NCBI GenBank assembly: GCA_964589175.1
Contig: CAZPRY010000004.1
Span: 62,001-126,000, forward strand
Length of the DNA: 64,000 nucleotides
Direction of reading: 5' to 3'
DNA from: CAZPRY01 sp964589175
GTDB taxonomy: Bacteria > Fidelibacterota > UBA2242
Shown: positions 43,318 to 51,888 of the stretch, piece after piece
Position numbering within the stretch: position 1 is the first letter of the stretch
Layout of the letters: each line of letters starts with the position of its first letter
Notes under the pieces: generated by a model
Told to the model about the DNA's origin: nothing
Databases searched by the model: none
Seen by the model: only the letters and a program-made list of their open reading frames with translations
Made by a program: the position numbers and the translations under genes

Positions 43318-44310
43318 ATGTTCAAAAGTAAAATCTTGGGTGTGGGATCTCGGGTACCGGATAAAGTCGTCAGCAATTTCGATCTGGAAAAGCTGATGGA
43401 TACGAGCAATGAATGGATCCTTGAGAGAAGCGGTATCCGTGAACGCAGATTTGTTACCCCGCCCACCGGGGCCTCCCAACTGGCGCTACCGGCCTGTATT
43501 CAAGCCATCGCAAAGGCCGGAATCGATAAATCGGACATCGATTTTATCATCGTCGCAACGACCACACCCGAACATCTTTTCCCGGGCACGAGCAGTTTTT
43601 TACAGGCCTTGCTCGAGCTTCCCGGCGTGCCAACCCTCGATATCCGCGTTCAATGTTCCGGTTTCGTCTACGGACTCTCCATCGCCGACCAGTTCATCAA
43701 GACCGGCATGTACAAGAATATTCTGCTGGTGGGCGTCGAGGTCCAATCCGTCGGGCTCAACCTGACCACGGAAGGCAGGGATACCGCGGTCTTGTTTGGC
43801 GACGGCGCCGGAGCCGTGGTTGTCGGCCGCTCGGATGATGAATCTCAGATTCTCTCCACCCATCTCTACGGCGACGGCCGCTATGCCAAAGAACTATGGA
43901 TCGATGCGCCGGTGGGGTCCGAGAGCCCCCGCATTTCGGTGGAGATGCTGAAACAGGGCCGGCAGTATCCGCAAATGAACGGCCGTCAGGTCTTCAAGCA
44001 CGCCATCACAAAATTTCCGGAAGTCATCCTGAACGCCATGGAAGCCAACGGCCTCACGCGCGAAGATATCACCCTTATCATTCCGCATCAGGCCAATCAG
44101 CGTATCACCGAAGCGGTCGCCAAACGCCTGGAAATACCCTTAGAAAAAGTCTACAGTAATATTGACCGATACGGAAATACCACGGCCGCCTCCATTCCGC
44201 TGGCGCTCTCCGACGCGCTGGGTGAGGATAAAATTCATCGTGGCGACTATATCGTCCTGGCAGCTTTCGGCTCCGGATTCACCTGGTCCTCGGCAGCCAT
44301 CCGATGGTAG
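43318..44310 (+). CDS. fabH: 3-oxoacyl-ACP synthase III (FabH/KAS III)
   Basis: A 330-residue thiolase-fold enzyme, initiating fatty-acid synthesis by condensing an acyl-CoA with malonyl-ACP. The catalytic triad is visible: Cys in LDIRVQCSGFVYGLS (about residue 112), His in IIPHQANQRI and Asn in DRYGNTTAASIP. Start and end (ILGVGSRVPDKVVSN and AAFGSGFTWSSAAIRW) match KAS III. A strong GGAGG site lies before the ATG. Paralogues in some clusters make other products, but with RecJ and PgpH neighbours the housekeeping role is likely. Confidence 0.92.
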   Translation: MFKSKILGVGSRVPDKVVSNFDLEKLMDTSNEWILERSGIRERRFVTPPTGASQLALPACIQAIAKAGIDKSDIDFIIVATTTPEHLFPGTSSFLQALLELPGVPTLDIRVQCSGFVYGLSIADQFIKTGMYKNILLVGVEVQSVGLNLTTEGRDTAVLFGDGAGAVVVGRSDDESQILSTHLYGDGRYAKELWIDAPVGSESPRISVEMLKQGRQYPQMNGRQVFKHAITKFPEVILNAMEANGLTREDITLIIPHQANQRITEAVAKRLEIPLEKVYSNIDRYGNTTAASIPLALSDALGEDKIHRGDYIVLAAFGSGFTWSSAAIRW

Positions 44311-44336
44311 GCAATTAGCTTAGAACCGGTGTTGAT

Positions 44337-46715
44337 ATGAGCCCATTTTCATACTATTACCCGCACCATCGAAAACTTCGCAAACCGCGTCGGAATGAGG
44401 CGATGCTCTTGGCGATTTTTTTCATTTTCGTCCTGTTAATCGCGCTGACTTTTCCCAAAAACCATTACAGCGAATACAATTACAAGATTAACGACATCAC
44501 CAAAGAAACGATCATCTCGCCTTTCGATTTCCCAATTTTGAAATCGGATGAGGAACTGACCCACGATCGCCAGGAAGCCGTCAAGAAAGTACCTTTTGTT
44601 TTCGCGCAGAACCGGGAAACTGCCCAGTCTGAAATCAAGCGATTGGAACAGTTTTTCATAGATGTTGAGAAAATGCGCGTGATAAAAATTAAATTTGATG
44701 ATTCCAAAAAACTGTTGGGACGCTACCGCTATTCGAAAAAATACGATGAAATTTTACAGCTGCACAAGAACGATTCACTCGCCTATCTAAACGCCCGGAA
44801 TAAACTGGAAGAGCAGTACAAATTCGATACCCGTTCGACGATCTTCGAGACGTTTTTTGACAGCTCGGTGGATGCCCGCAACGCGCTCCACCCCTCCAAT
44901 CTGCAGCCGAAACTGAACAAGATTCTGAACAATCTGTACACAAAACTTATCATGGATATTCCGCTGGTGAACATCACGTCGGAAGAAATCTCCATCAAGG
45001 AGAACGGCGAGGAATTGCTGGAAAATCCGGATAACCTGCTGACCCTGAAGAAAGCCTGGACGGAAGCCAAAGTGGCGCTGCAAACCCAGTATCCCGAACA
45101 CGGTATCGAGGTCATCAACGTCGGCTATGACATCATTATTCACTTTCTGAAACCAAACCTGATCTATCAAAACGAGATCACTCAGTCACGCCAGGAAGAG
45201 GCCATCAGTAAAGTGCCCATAAGCCGCGGTATCGTTCTGGAAACTGAGAAGATTGTCGATGCCAACACCAAAGTCACACCGGAAATTTATCGCAAGCTGG
45301 ATTCGCTATCCAAGGAACGCGCCCGGCGCACCAACATCAGAGGTCGCTTCCGCAGCAGCCTGCCGCTTATCGGAGATCCGGTCATCTTTCTGGGACAATT
45401 CGCCCTTGTTATTATCATCCTGACATTTTTCAGCATTTTCTTACTGGCGTACCGGATGGAGATTGCCAAACAGAGAAAAATGCTCATTCTTTTGGGGATC
45501 ACATTCCTCCTCCAGTCTCTGCTTACGGCTCTTTTCGTGTACCGTTTCCATATTTCGCAATACGCCATTCCGATCACAATCGCTGCCATGACCTTGACGA
45601 TTCTGTTCGACGGAAACGTCGCTTTTGTGGGCATGGCGGCTCTTTCGGTTCTGCTCGGAGCGCAGTTGGGCGGTGATGTGAATTTCACCATCACTTCGTT
45701 CCTCGTCAGTGCGCTCGTGATCTTTTCCGTTCGCCGGCTGCGGCATCGCAGCCAGATTTTTCAATCGATCATCTATATTCTCAGCGGCTATGTTATTGCC
45801 ATTTCGGTCATGGGCTTGCTGCAATTCTCATCGCTTGCGACGACCTTGAATCACCTGCTTTTCGCCTCGATCAACGGTATCATTGCGCCTTTCCTGACCT
45901 ATGGGATTATCGGCTTGTTCGAAGTCGGATTCGGTATCACAACCGATCTGACACTGCTGGAGCTGGCCGATTTCAATCATCCCCTGCTGAAGCTACTGGC
46001 CAGGGAATCGACCGGCACGTTTACGCATAGCGTCACGGTTGGCAACCTGGCGGAAGCCGCTGCGGAAGCAATCGGGGCCAATCCCCTGCTGGCGCGCGTC
46101 GGCGCCTATTATCACGACATCGGTAAAATCATGAAACCGGAGTACTTCGTCGAGAATCAGTCGTACGATGAAAATCGGCACGATAAACTGGCGCCTAACC
46201 TGAGCGCTCTGATTGTCATCAATCACGTCAAGGAAGGTTTACGTCTGGCCAAAGAATACAAATTGCCCAAAGCTGTGGCCGATTTCATCCCCAGCCATCA
46301 CGGTACTATGCGCGTGGAATATTTTTACAACCGTGCCGTGGAACAGGCCGAATCCCGTTCGGACATCAACGAGAGCGATTTCCGTTATCCGGGTCCCAAA
46401 CCTTTCACCAAGGAAACCGGCCTGCTGATGATCTGCGAATCGATCGAAGCCGCAACCCGTTCGCTGGGGAAGCCGACAATGGCCAATATCGAACGGATTA
46501 TCGATCAGATTATCGAAAAGCGCTTGAAAGAGGGACAGCTGGATCAATGCCCGTTGACTTTCAATGACCTGCGCCGGATAAAGGGTGATATCAAAGAGAA
46601 CTACGGAATTCTCCCCGTCCTGAAAGGCATCTACCATATCCGTGTCGAGTACCCGGGACAGGAATCCGGCAAGAATGTCCCCAAATCCGTGAATGGAACC
46701 CAAAAGAAGAAGTAA
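44337..46715 (+). CDS. 7TM-HD phosphodiesterase (PgpH-like)
   Basis: A 792-residue protein. One N-terminal membrane helix (residues about 20-40) is followed by a periplasmic 7TMR-HDED-type domain (about 45-340), then seven membrane helices (about 345-550) and a cytoplasmic HD domain: ARESTGTFTHSVTVGNLAEAAAEAIGANPLLARVGAYYHDIGKIMKP, with VIINHVKEGLRLAKEYKLP and IPSHHGTMRVEYFY. In Firmicutes and Bacteroidetes such proteins hydrolyse cyclic-di-AMP. It is 2 bp upstream of ybeY, a common pairing in which phoH (absent here) also occurs. Confidence 0.9.
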   Translation: MSPFSYYYPHHRKLRKPRRNEAMLLAIFFIFVLLIALTFPKNHYSEYNYKINDITKETIISPFDFPILKSDEELTHDRQEAVKKVPFVFAQNRETAQSEIKRLEQFFIDVEKMRVIKIKFDDSKKLLGRYRYSKKYDEILQLHKNDSLAYLNARNKLEEQYKFDTRSTIFETFFDSSVDARNALHPSNLQPKLNKILNNLYTKLIMDIPLVNITSEEISIKENGEELLENPDNLLTLKKAWTEAKVALQTQYPEHGIEVINVGYDIIIHFLKPNLIYQNEITQSRQEEAISKVPISRGIVLETEKIVDANTKVTPEIYRKLDSLSKERARRTNIRGRFRSSLPLIGDPVIFLGQFALVIIILTFFSIFLLAYRMEIAKQRKMLILLGITFLLQSLLTALFVYRFHISQYAIPITIAAMTLTILFDGNVAFVGMAALSVLLGAQLGGDVNFTITSFLVSALVIFSVRRLRHRSQIFQSIIYILSGYVIAISVMGLLQFSSLATTLNHLLFASINGIIAPFLTYGIIGLFEVGFGITTDLTLLELADFNHPLLKLLARESTGTFTHSVTVGNLAEAAAEAIGANPLLARVGAYYHDIGKIMKPEYFVENQSYDENRHDKLAPNLSALIVINHVKEGLRLAKEYKLPKAVADFIPSHHGTMRVEYFYNRAVEQAESRSDINESDFRYPGPKPFTKETGLLMICESIEAATRSLGKPTMANIERIIDQIIEKRLKEGQLDQCPLTFNDLRRIKGDIKENYGILPVLKGIYHIRVEYPGQESGKNVPKSVNGTQKKK

Positions 46716-46717
46716 GA

Positions 46718-47179
46718 ATGCCCTGTTTAAAAATTATTAACATGCATCCGGATCTGTTCCTGCTCCACCCGGGCTTCGAACGAATAACCCGCTTTGTCGT
46801 CCAGAAAGAACAGCGAAACGTAAAAAAAATCAACCTGATCGTGACCGGCGATGCCGATCTTCTGGAATTGAAACGTAAATACTTTCACGAGGAGAGTTTT
46901 ACGGATACGATCAGCTTTAATTTTAATGAAGCCCGCGAAGCTATCGAGGGCGAGATTTATATCAGCATCGATCGGATTCGGGAAAATGCCCAAACCTATG
47001 AAACGACCTTCACGAAGGAACTCGTAACCGTCTATATCCATTCCCTGCTTCATCTCATGGGATACGAAGACGATACGGCACAACACAAGAAACGCATGTT
47101 TGCGCTGCAAAACTTATATGTACATTTGCAGGAAACGACCCGTCTCTTCCGGAACCACCGAAAAAGATCCGAGGCTTGA
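46718..47179 (+). CDS. ybeY: Endoribonuclease YbeY (rRNA maturation)
   Basis: A 153-residue metallo-endoribonuclease. The DTISFNF segment near residue 63 and the metal motif VTVYIHSLLHLMGYEDD near 105-120 identify it. The usual HGxLHLxGYDH has Ser for Gly, and Asp at the third ligand position (GYED), as seen in many Bacteroidetes YbeY proteins. It takes part in 16S rRNA 3' end processing and ribosome quality control. It starts 2 bp after pgpH and overlaps mazG by 4 bp (TGATGG region), so the three genes form an operon. Confidence 0.93.
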   Translation: MPCLKIINMHPDLFLLHPGFERITRFVVQKEQRNVKKINLIVTGDADLLELKRKYFHEESFTDTISFNFNEAREAIEGEIYISIDRIRENAQTYETTFTKELVTVYIHSLLHLMGYEDDTAQHKKRMFALQNLYVHLQETTRLFRNHRKRSEA

Positions 47180-47979
47180 TGGATAAGCAAAATGTCAGCG
47201 ATGAATTTCTGCGCCTGATCGAGATTGTTCGCAGCTTACGCGGTCCCGGCGGATGTGAATGGGATGGCGCTCAGACCCACCAATCCCTGACGCCTTACCT
47301 CCTTGAAGAAGCCTGCGAGGTCATTGAATCCATCGATGAGGAGGATTCTTCCAAATTAAAGGAGGAACTGGGTGATCTCCTCCTGCATATCGTATTTCAG
47401 GCCTCGCTGGGTGAAGACGAAGGGCAGTTTACACTTGCCGATTCGATTCGTAGTATCAATGAAAAACTGATCCGCAGGCACCCTCACGTATTCGGCGATG
47501 TGAAAGTCAACAATGTTGCCGATATCAAAAGAAACTGGGAAGAGATCAAAATGAAAGAGGGGCGTAATTCTCTGATGGATGGATTACCCAAGTCCCTGCC
47601 GGCGCTTTTACAGGCTCAGCGCGTGCAGTTGCGAGCTTCCGAAGTCGGATTCGATTGGGAAAATGTCGGGGATGTCTGGGACAAAGTACACGAAGAGCTT
47701 GATGAACTCAAGCAAGCCGTCCTTCAGAAAGATCACACCGAAATGCGGAACGAATTCGGTGATCTGCTCTTCTCACTTGTCAATCTCTCCCGTTTCCTCG
47801 ACATCAACACCGAAGAAGCTTTACGGAACACAATCAAAAAATTCGTGCGACGCTTTAAATCGGTCGAAGAGCAATTGCAGGGTGCCGGGAAAAAAATGTC
47901 GGACTCTACCCTATCCGAAATGGATAAACTATGGGATAAAGTCAAGGAATCGGAAAAACAACAGCGCATTTCGCCTTGA
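47176..47979 (+). CDS. mazG: Nucleoside triphosphate pyrophosphohydrolase MazG
   Basis: A 267-residue all-alpha NTP-PPase with two MazG repeats: the first has LRGPGGCEWDGAQTHQSLTPYLLEEACEVIESID followed by KEELGDLLLHIVFQA, the second DELKQAVLQKDHTEMRNEFGDLLFSLVNLSRF; both contain the EExxE-12-ExxD magnesium site. It hydrolyses nucleoside triphosphates to monophosphates and diphosphate, cleaning the pool of damaged or excess nucleotides. It is the last gene of the fabH-pgpH-ybeY-mazG run. Confidence 0.94.
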   Translation: MMDKQNVSDEFLRLIEIVRSLRGPGGCEWDGAQTHQSLTPYLLEEACEVIESIDEEDSSKLKEELGDLLLHIVFQASLGEDEGQFTLADSIRSINEKLIRRHPHVFGDVKVNNVADIKRNWEEIKMKEGRNSLMDGLPKSLPALLQAQRVQLRASEVGFDWENVGDVWDKVHEELDELKQAVLQKDHTEMRNEFGDLLFSLVNLSRFLDINTEEALRNTIKKFVRRFKSVEEQLQGAGKKMSDSTLSEMDKLWDKVKESEKQQRISP

Positions 47980-48093
47980 AATCTGAGCAGCCTTTCGGGC
48001 GGTCCCATTTGGACTGTTAATAAACTCTATTAATATGCAAAAACGATTTATTAAGCCTCATTTTTTCTCTCGATACAATATTACAGGTTTTCA

Positions 48094-48122
48094 TTGACTA
48101 TTTAATAAATTCGACTTATACT
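48094..48122 (+). promoter_or_regulatory. Sigma-70-like promoter for the small membrane protein
   Basis: TTGACT (48094-48099) and TATACT (48117-48122) are 17 bp apart, each matching the consensus in five of six positions. Transcription would start near 48129, about 33 bases before ATG 48162. Surrounding DNA is AT-rich, as usual for promoters. It is the best-supported promoter in the window. Confidence 0.65.
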
Positions 48123-48161
48123 CTTAAGCGGTCGGTAATATTTATAGCAAATGGAGAAATC

Positions 48162-48344
48162 ATGAAAAATTTAATTTTTTTGAGCATTCTGGCTGGCGCT
48201 GTTTGTTTTCTGCTTGGAATCATCTCTCAATTAATTAACAGCATGGTGATTATATCTGCTGCCGCCTGGAACGAACTGGCCCAAACGTTCCTGCTGTTCG
48301 CCTTGAGTTTAGGGGTCTGGGATTATTTCAAAACCAAGAAGTAG
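48162..48344 (+). CDS. Small two-helix membrane protein (paralogue of 22381-22566)
   Basis: A 60-residue protein with two hydrophobic helices (about residues 4-24 and 33-53). LLGIISQLI followed by WNELAQTFLLFALSLGVWDYF parallels the minus-strand protein at 22381. A GGAGA ribosome site lies 7 bp upstream, a TTGACT-17-TATACT promoter precedes it, and a terminator follows at 48366, so this is a complete single-gene unit. It was probably selected as an independent, well-expressed gene. Function is unknown. Confidence 0.75.
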   Translation: MKNLIFLSILAGAVCFLLGIISQLINSMVIISAAAWNELAQTFLLFALSLGVWDYFKTKK

Positions 48345-48365
48345 CCGCGTCCAAATGTCAAGATT

Positions 48366-48399
48366 AAAGGCTCTGTCTCGGCAGGGCCTTTTTGTTTTT
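48366..48399 (+). terminator. Rho-independent terminator
   Basis: AAAGGCTCTG and CAGGGCCTTT form a 10-bp stem with one G-T pair around a short loop (TCTCG), followed by TTTTGTTTTT. It ends the transcript of the small membrane protein, 22 bases after its stop codon. Confidence 0.75.
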
Positions 48400-48489
48400 A
48401 GCCATAAATCACCGGATAATCTCTAACCTGTCTGAGTCTTTTATAGTGATTGCCGTCGTGCCTTTTACCTGTACTCCAACAGGCCTGTT

Positions 48490-48507
48490 TATTAAAGCGT
48501 TTCGATA
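48490..48507. promoter_or_regulatory. Upstream LacI-type operator (copy 1)
   Basis: The sequence TATTAAAGCGTTTCGATA is repeated without change at 48721. On the other strand it reads ATCGAAACGcTTTaAT inside, an imperfect palindrome around a central CG, as expected for LacI-family regulators. It lies 265 bp upstream of the lacI-type start codon, and no promoter of its own is obvious, which fits an auxiliary site for DNA looping. Confidence 0.6.
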
Positions 48508-48695
48508 TTTTATCACCCCATTCTTCTCTTAATTACAACTTTTGTCGAGGACCAAGGCAGATCAGGTCAATCCCGCAAGTCATTTCGGGTCGCTAGATCA
48601 GCGAATTTCAGGGCGTAGCAAACCGGTTTTGCTGATAATATGTAGCCATACAGCCTCGGATTCCTTTTAAATTTAAGGCCCACCTGACTTAACTC

Positions 48696-48724
48696 TTGAC
48701 TTTGACGTTATCATAAGATATATT
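48696..48724 (+). promoter_or_regulatory. Sigma-70-like promoter for the LacI-family gene
   Basis: TTGACT (48696-48701) and TATATT (48719-48724) are 17 bp apart, five of six matches each. The predicted start is near 48731, about 24 bases upstream of ATG 48755. The -10 box and start site overlap the operator at 48721-48738, so the promoter should be blocked when the repressor is bound. Confidence 0.62.
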
Positions 48725-48738
48725 AAAGCGTTTCGATA
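48721..48738. promoter_or_regulatory. Promoter-proximal LacI-type operator (copy 2)
   Basis: Identical 18-bp copy of the site at 48490. It covers the end of the -10 box and the predicted transcription start of the regulator gene, and ends 16 bp before its ATG. That position indicates autorepression of the regulator and, by read-through, control of the glycosidase 42 bp after it. The centre-to-centre distance of 231 bp to copy 1 equals 22 helical turns at 10.5 bp. Confidence 0.68.
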
Positions 48739-48754
48739 ACACATATGAGATATT

Positions 48755-49771
48755 ATGGCAGTAACAATTAAAGACATCGCCCAAATGGCCGGCGTATCCA
48801 TCTCAACCGTCTCCCTGGTTCTCAATCAAAAGGGTTACGTCGCTCCGGAAACACGCCGCAAAATTCTGGGCATCATCGAGGAGTTGAATTACAAACCGCT
48901 GCATTCCGCCCGCCAACTCGCAACGCGGAAAACCGGCAATATTGGCTATATCGTCTGGGACAGTCATTTTTCGGAAGTGGAGCAATTCTACAGCCATATT
49001 TTCCTGGGAATGGAGTACGCCGTACGCGGCAGCGACTACTACATCCTGCTGACCACGGTAAAATCGCAATTCGATCCCAAAACCGATCTTCCGCGCTATC
49101 TGAAAAACAACGATGTTGACGGCGTAGCACTTGCCGGGCGGGTTCCGCATTCCCTGATTCAACATCTCGACGAACAGATGATTCCCTTCGTCCTGATTGA
49201 CTACGGACTGTCGGGAAAATCCTACAACAGCATCATTCTTGACAATTTTAACGGTGCCTATGCCGCCATTCGGACGCTGATCCAATCCGGAAGAAAGCGG
49301 ATCGGTTTTATCGGGGGAACCTCTTTCCACCCCTCCATCAAGGAACGCTTCCGGGGTTATAAAGAAGCACTGGAAGATTTTGACTTGAATTCCAATGGCG
49401 ATGCTGATAAATATATCTACCTTGAAAAAACGGAAACTTCCCGTCTCATAGGGGAAAACGGGGCTGAAATAATATTAAGTCAGCAACCACGACCGGACGC
49501 GATTTTTTGCTGTAACGACACAACGGCTTTCGGCGTCATGTCCAAAATTCAGAGCCTGGGACTCAGAATTCCGGATGACGTTGCCGTAGTCGGTTTCGAC
49601 GATATTCCACAATCCGAATTTCAGTCGCCGCGTCTATCCACGGTGCGAGTTTCCAAATTTACGATCGGCAGGGAAGCCTATATACTTCTGAGGGAGATCA
49701 TCGATAATCCCAATCTACCTGCCCAGACCCGAACGATTTCCGTCGAATTTGTTCAGAGGGAAAGTAGCTAA
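48755..49771 (+). CDS. LacI-family transcriptional regulator
   Basis: A 338-residue regulator. The N-terminal helix-turn-helix and hinge (VTIKDIAQMAGVSISTVSLVLNQKGYVAPETRRKI) are classical; the rest is a type-1 periplasmic-binding-like ligand domain with GNIGYIVWDSHF, DGVALAGRVPHSLI, RIGFIGGTSFHPSIKERFRGY, DAIFCCNDTTAFGVMSKIQSLGLRIPDDVAVVGFDDIP. It would bind DNA in the absence or presence of a sugar effector and control the glycosidase downstream. Two identical operators precede the gene, one over its own promoter. The ligand is unknown; a mannose- or glucose-type saccharide is guessed from the neighbour. Confidence 0.95.
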   Translation: MAVTIKDIAQMAGVSISTVSLVLNQKGYVAPETRRKILGIIEELNYKPLHSARQLATRKTGNIGYIVWDSHFSEVEQFYSHIFLGMEYAVRGSDYYILLTTVKSQFDPKTDLPRYLKNNDVDGVALAGRVPHSLIQHLDEQMIPFVLIDYGLSGKSYNSIILDNFNGAYAAIRTLIQSGRKRIGFIGGTSFHPSIKERFRGYKEALEDFDLNSNGDADKYIYLEKTETSRLIGENGAEIILSQQPRPDAIFCCNDTTAFGVMSKIQSLGLRIPDDVAVVGFDDIPQSEFQSPRLSTVRVSKFTIGREAYILLREIIDNPNLPAQTRTISVEFVQRESS

Positions 49772-49813
49772 GTTTTTTGCTAACCTTATTTTTCGAAAGC
49801 GGATTTGACCGGT

Positions 49814-51772
49814 ATGTTTCAAACACCCGAAGGTAAAAAAGTATTCCTGATCGGTACGAACTATTGGCCCTCCTCAGCAGCTATCAATATGTGGACCGAA
49901 TGGGATCCCACCGAACTGGCGGCAGACGTAAAACGGATGAAAGAGACCGGAATGAACGTCTGCCGCTTTTTTTTATTTATGCCGGACTTTATGCCGACTC
50001 CCGATCGGATCGATCCGATAATGCTGAACCGTTTGGATCAGTTTCTGGAAATCTGTGAAACTCACCGTCTCTGCACCTTTCCCAGTTTCATTGTCGGGCA
50101 CATGTCCGGTGAAGATTGGGACCTTGCCTGGCGGAACGGACGCAGTCTGGTCACCGATCCTGAGATGTCCGGACAGCTGGCCTTGTATATTTCCACAATC
50201 GTAGACCGCTGCAAGTCCTATCCGCATATTCTGGCCTGGGTCCTTTCAAATGAACTACCCAACTATGTCCGGGACGGAAGTCCGGCAGAGATAGCCCATT
50301 GGACCGAAGAAATCATCGCGCTGATAAAATCCCTGGATCCGCAGCGGCCGGTGTCCATCGGGGACGGCGCCTGGGCTCCGGAACTCAACGCCGAAGAATC
50401 CCGCTTCCACCTGCGGCTCCTCAACAAACATCAGGACTTCGTCGGTTTGCATTATTACCCGCGCGGCCTGAGCCCCTGGCATCACAGCTATACGACCGCC
50501 TTCCGGTTGCGGATGGCGGCAGAATGGAAGAAGCCCGTCCTTGTCGAGGAATTCGGAACCTCCACTACCTTAGCTTCCGAGGAGAATCAGGCCCACTATT
50601 TTCGATCCGTATTCTACAGTTCCCTGGTTAACAATGCCCGGGGCGCAATTAGCTGGTGTTTGAACGATTTCGATTTTGAGAACAAGCGCCCGTATTCACA
50701 TCATCCTTACGAAGAGCGGTTCGGCATTGTGCACACGGATAAAAGCCTCAAACCGGCGGCGGCTGAATTCGACAGCTTTCGAAAATCAACCGAACTCATC
50801 CTCCGGGACGGGAGCCGAAAGATCGAGTACAATGCCTGTCTGCTGATCCCCTCATACTATTATTATCCTTATCCCTACCTTTTTCAGCATCAACGGGTGG
50901 ATTGGCACAATTTCTACCTGGAGACCTTCACGCTTCTAAAAAGAGCCAACATCGAAATCCGATGCCTTTTCGAATCCCCGGCGCAGATCGGCGAATCCGA
51001 CGAAATCCTGCCGGACGATACGCTTGATCCGCTCGAAACTCCCCTCCTGTTTGCCCCGCGTCTAAAAGTCCTTACCAAGCAGTTCTGGCAGAAGATTCAG
51101 ACTTACGTTCGGGACGGGGGTACTTTTTACTTCAGTTTTGCCAATGACAGTTGGATTCCGGATTGGTATAAAATGGCCGGGATCGAGATGGACTGCAAAT
51201 TCGGAGTTCCGGATTTCCGGAATACGCCCGAACTGAAAGTCAAGGTCGAGCATGATTGGGGAGTTTTCAGTCGCAGAGAACAATTCATGATTCCGCTCGA
51301 TCAGAGCGATTCCGAGTACAGTTACTGCCCTATCCTGAGTTCAGCGGGGGAAACGCTGATGACGGATCAGTACGGACATCCGATCCTCATCCGGAATCGT
51401 ATAGGCAACGGGCAGATTTACTTTGCAGCCTATCCGCTGGAAGTTCTCTCCATGATCAGTCAGGATGACAGCTGGAAATCCCGGATCGGTGATATCTACA
51501 AATCCATTTACCGCTCGGTTTTTCCTCATCCGGAATTCGTTCTCGACGGTGATGGTTTGGAAATGGGTGTCTGGCAGCAGGCGGATCACAAGTATCGGAT
51601 CGTCGTGCTAAATCATTCCTGGAGCAGTACGCATGCCACACTGCATATCAATGTGCTCCCCTATCGTATCGAATCGTGTTCCCATCCGCTGGAAAGTGAT
51701 GATAAAAATAGAATCTGTTTTGTATTGGGTCGAAAAGAAGCCTGTATTATTGAAGTTCAAAACAATTTATGA
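49814..51772 (+). CDS. Glycoside hydrolase, GH5-like with GH42-type trimerisation-like domain
   Basis: From ATG 49814 the product is 652 residues (TTG 49805 is an alternative). No signal peptide, so it probably acts in the cytoplasm on imported oligosaccharides. Residues 1-330 form a TIM barrel of clan A: FLIGTNYWPSS, AWVLSNELPNY with acid/base Glu147 in the Asn-Glu pair, LHYYPRG, and PVLVEEFGTS with nucleophile Glu246. The combination resembles GH5 mannanase/beta-mannosidase-like proteins. Residues about 350-560 resemble the flavodoxin-like beta-galactosidase trimerisation domain (KIQTYVRDGGTFYFSF), and the end is a small beta domain. It follows the LacI gene by 42 bp and is probably its target. 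Confidence 0.82.
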   Translation: MFQTPEGKKVFLIGTNYWPSSAAINMWTEWDPTELAADVKRMKETGMNVCRFFLFMPDFMPTPDRIDPIMLNRLDQFLEICETHRLCTFPSFIVGHMSGEDWDLAWRNGRSLVTDPEMSGQLALYISTIVDRCKSYPHILAWVLSNELPNYVRDGSPAEIAHWTEEIIALIKSLDPQRPVSIGDGAWAPELNAEESRFHLRLLNKHQDFVGLHYYPRGLSPWHHSYTTAFRLRMAAEWKKPVLVEEFGTSTTLASEENQAHYFRSVFYSSLVNNARGAISWCLNDFDFENKRPYSHHPYEERFGIVHTDKSLKPAAAEFDSFRKSTELILRDGSRKIEYNACLLIPSYYYYPYPYLFQHQRVDWHNFYLETFTLLKRANIEIRCLFESPAQIGESDEILPDDTLDPLETPLLFAPRLKVLTKQFWQKIQTYVRDGGTFYFSFANDSWIPDWYKMAGIEMDCKFGVPDFRNTPELKVKVEHDWGVFSRREQFMIPLDQSDSEYSYCPILSSAGETLMTDQYGHPILIRNRIGNGQIYFAAYPLEVLSMISQDDSWKSRIGDIYKSIYRSVFPHPEFVLDGDGLEMGVWQQADHKYRIVVLNHSWSSTHATLHINVLPYRIESCSHPLESDDKNRICFVLGRKEACIIEVQNNL

Positions 51773-51815
51773 AATGTAAAATTACTCTTGAGATGTTTAT
51801 GGTCTCGAAAGTTCC

Positions 51816-51833
51816 GAAAGGAGGTGACCTTTC
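51816..51833 (+). promoter_or_regulatory. Perfect anti-SD complement in a hairpin in the 5' leader
   Basis: GAAAGG and CCTTTC (51816-51821 and 51828-51833) can pair around AGGTGA, and the whole contains AAAGGAGGTGACC, the full complement of the 16S rRNA 3' end. No start codon follows at the right distance; the real gene begins 56 bp later with its own GAAGGAG site. It may be a ribosome standby site or a leader regulatory element of the following secreted protein. Confidence 0.4.
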
Positions 51834-51888
51834 AAACAACCGTTTTTGTTAATGTTAAAGAGCAGCATTTAAAGAAGGAGAAGGAATT

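Noticed and set aside
48617..48633. Near-palindrome AGCAAACCGGTTTTGCT between the two LacI-type operators
   Set aside because: It occurs once, is not centred on a promoter, and does not match the operator; too little to call a binding site.
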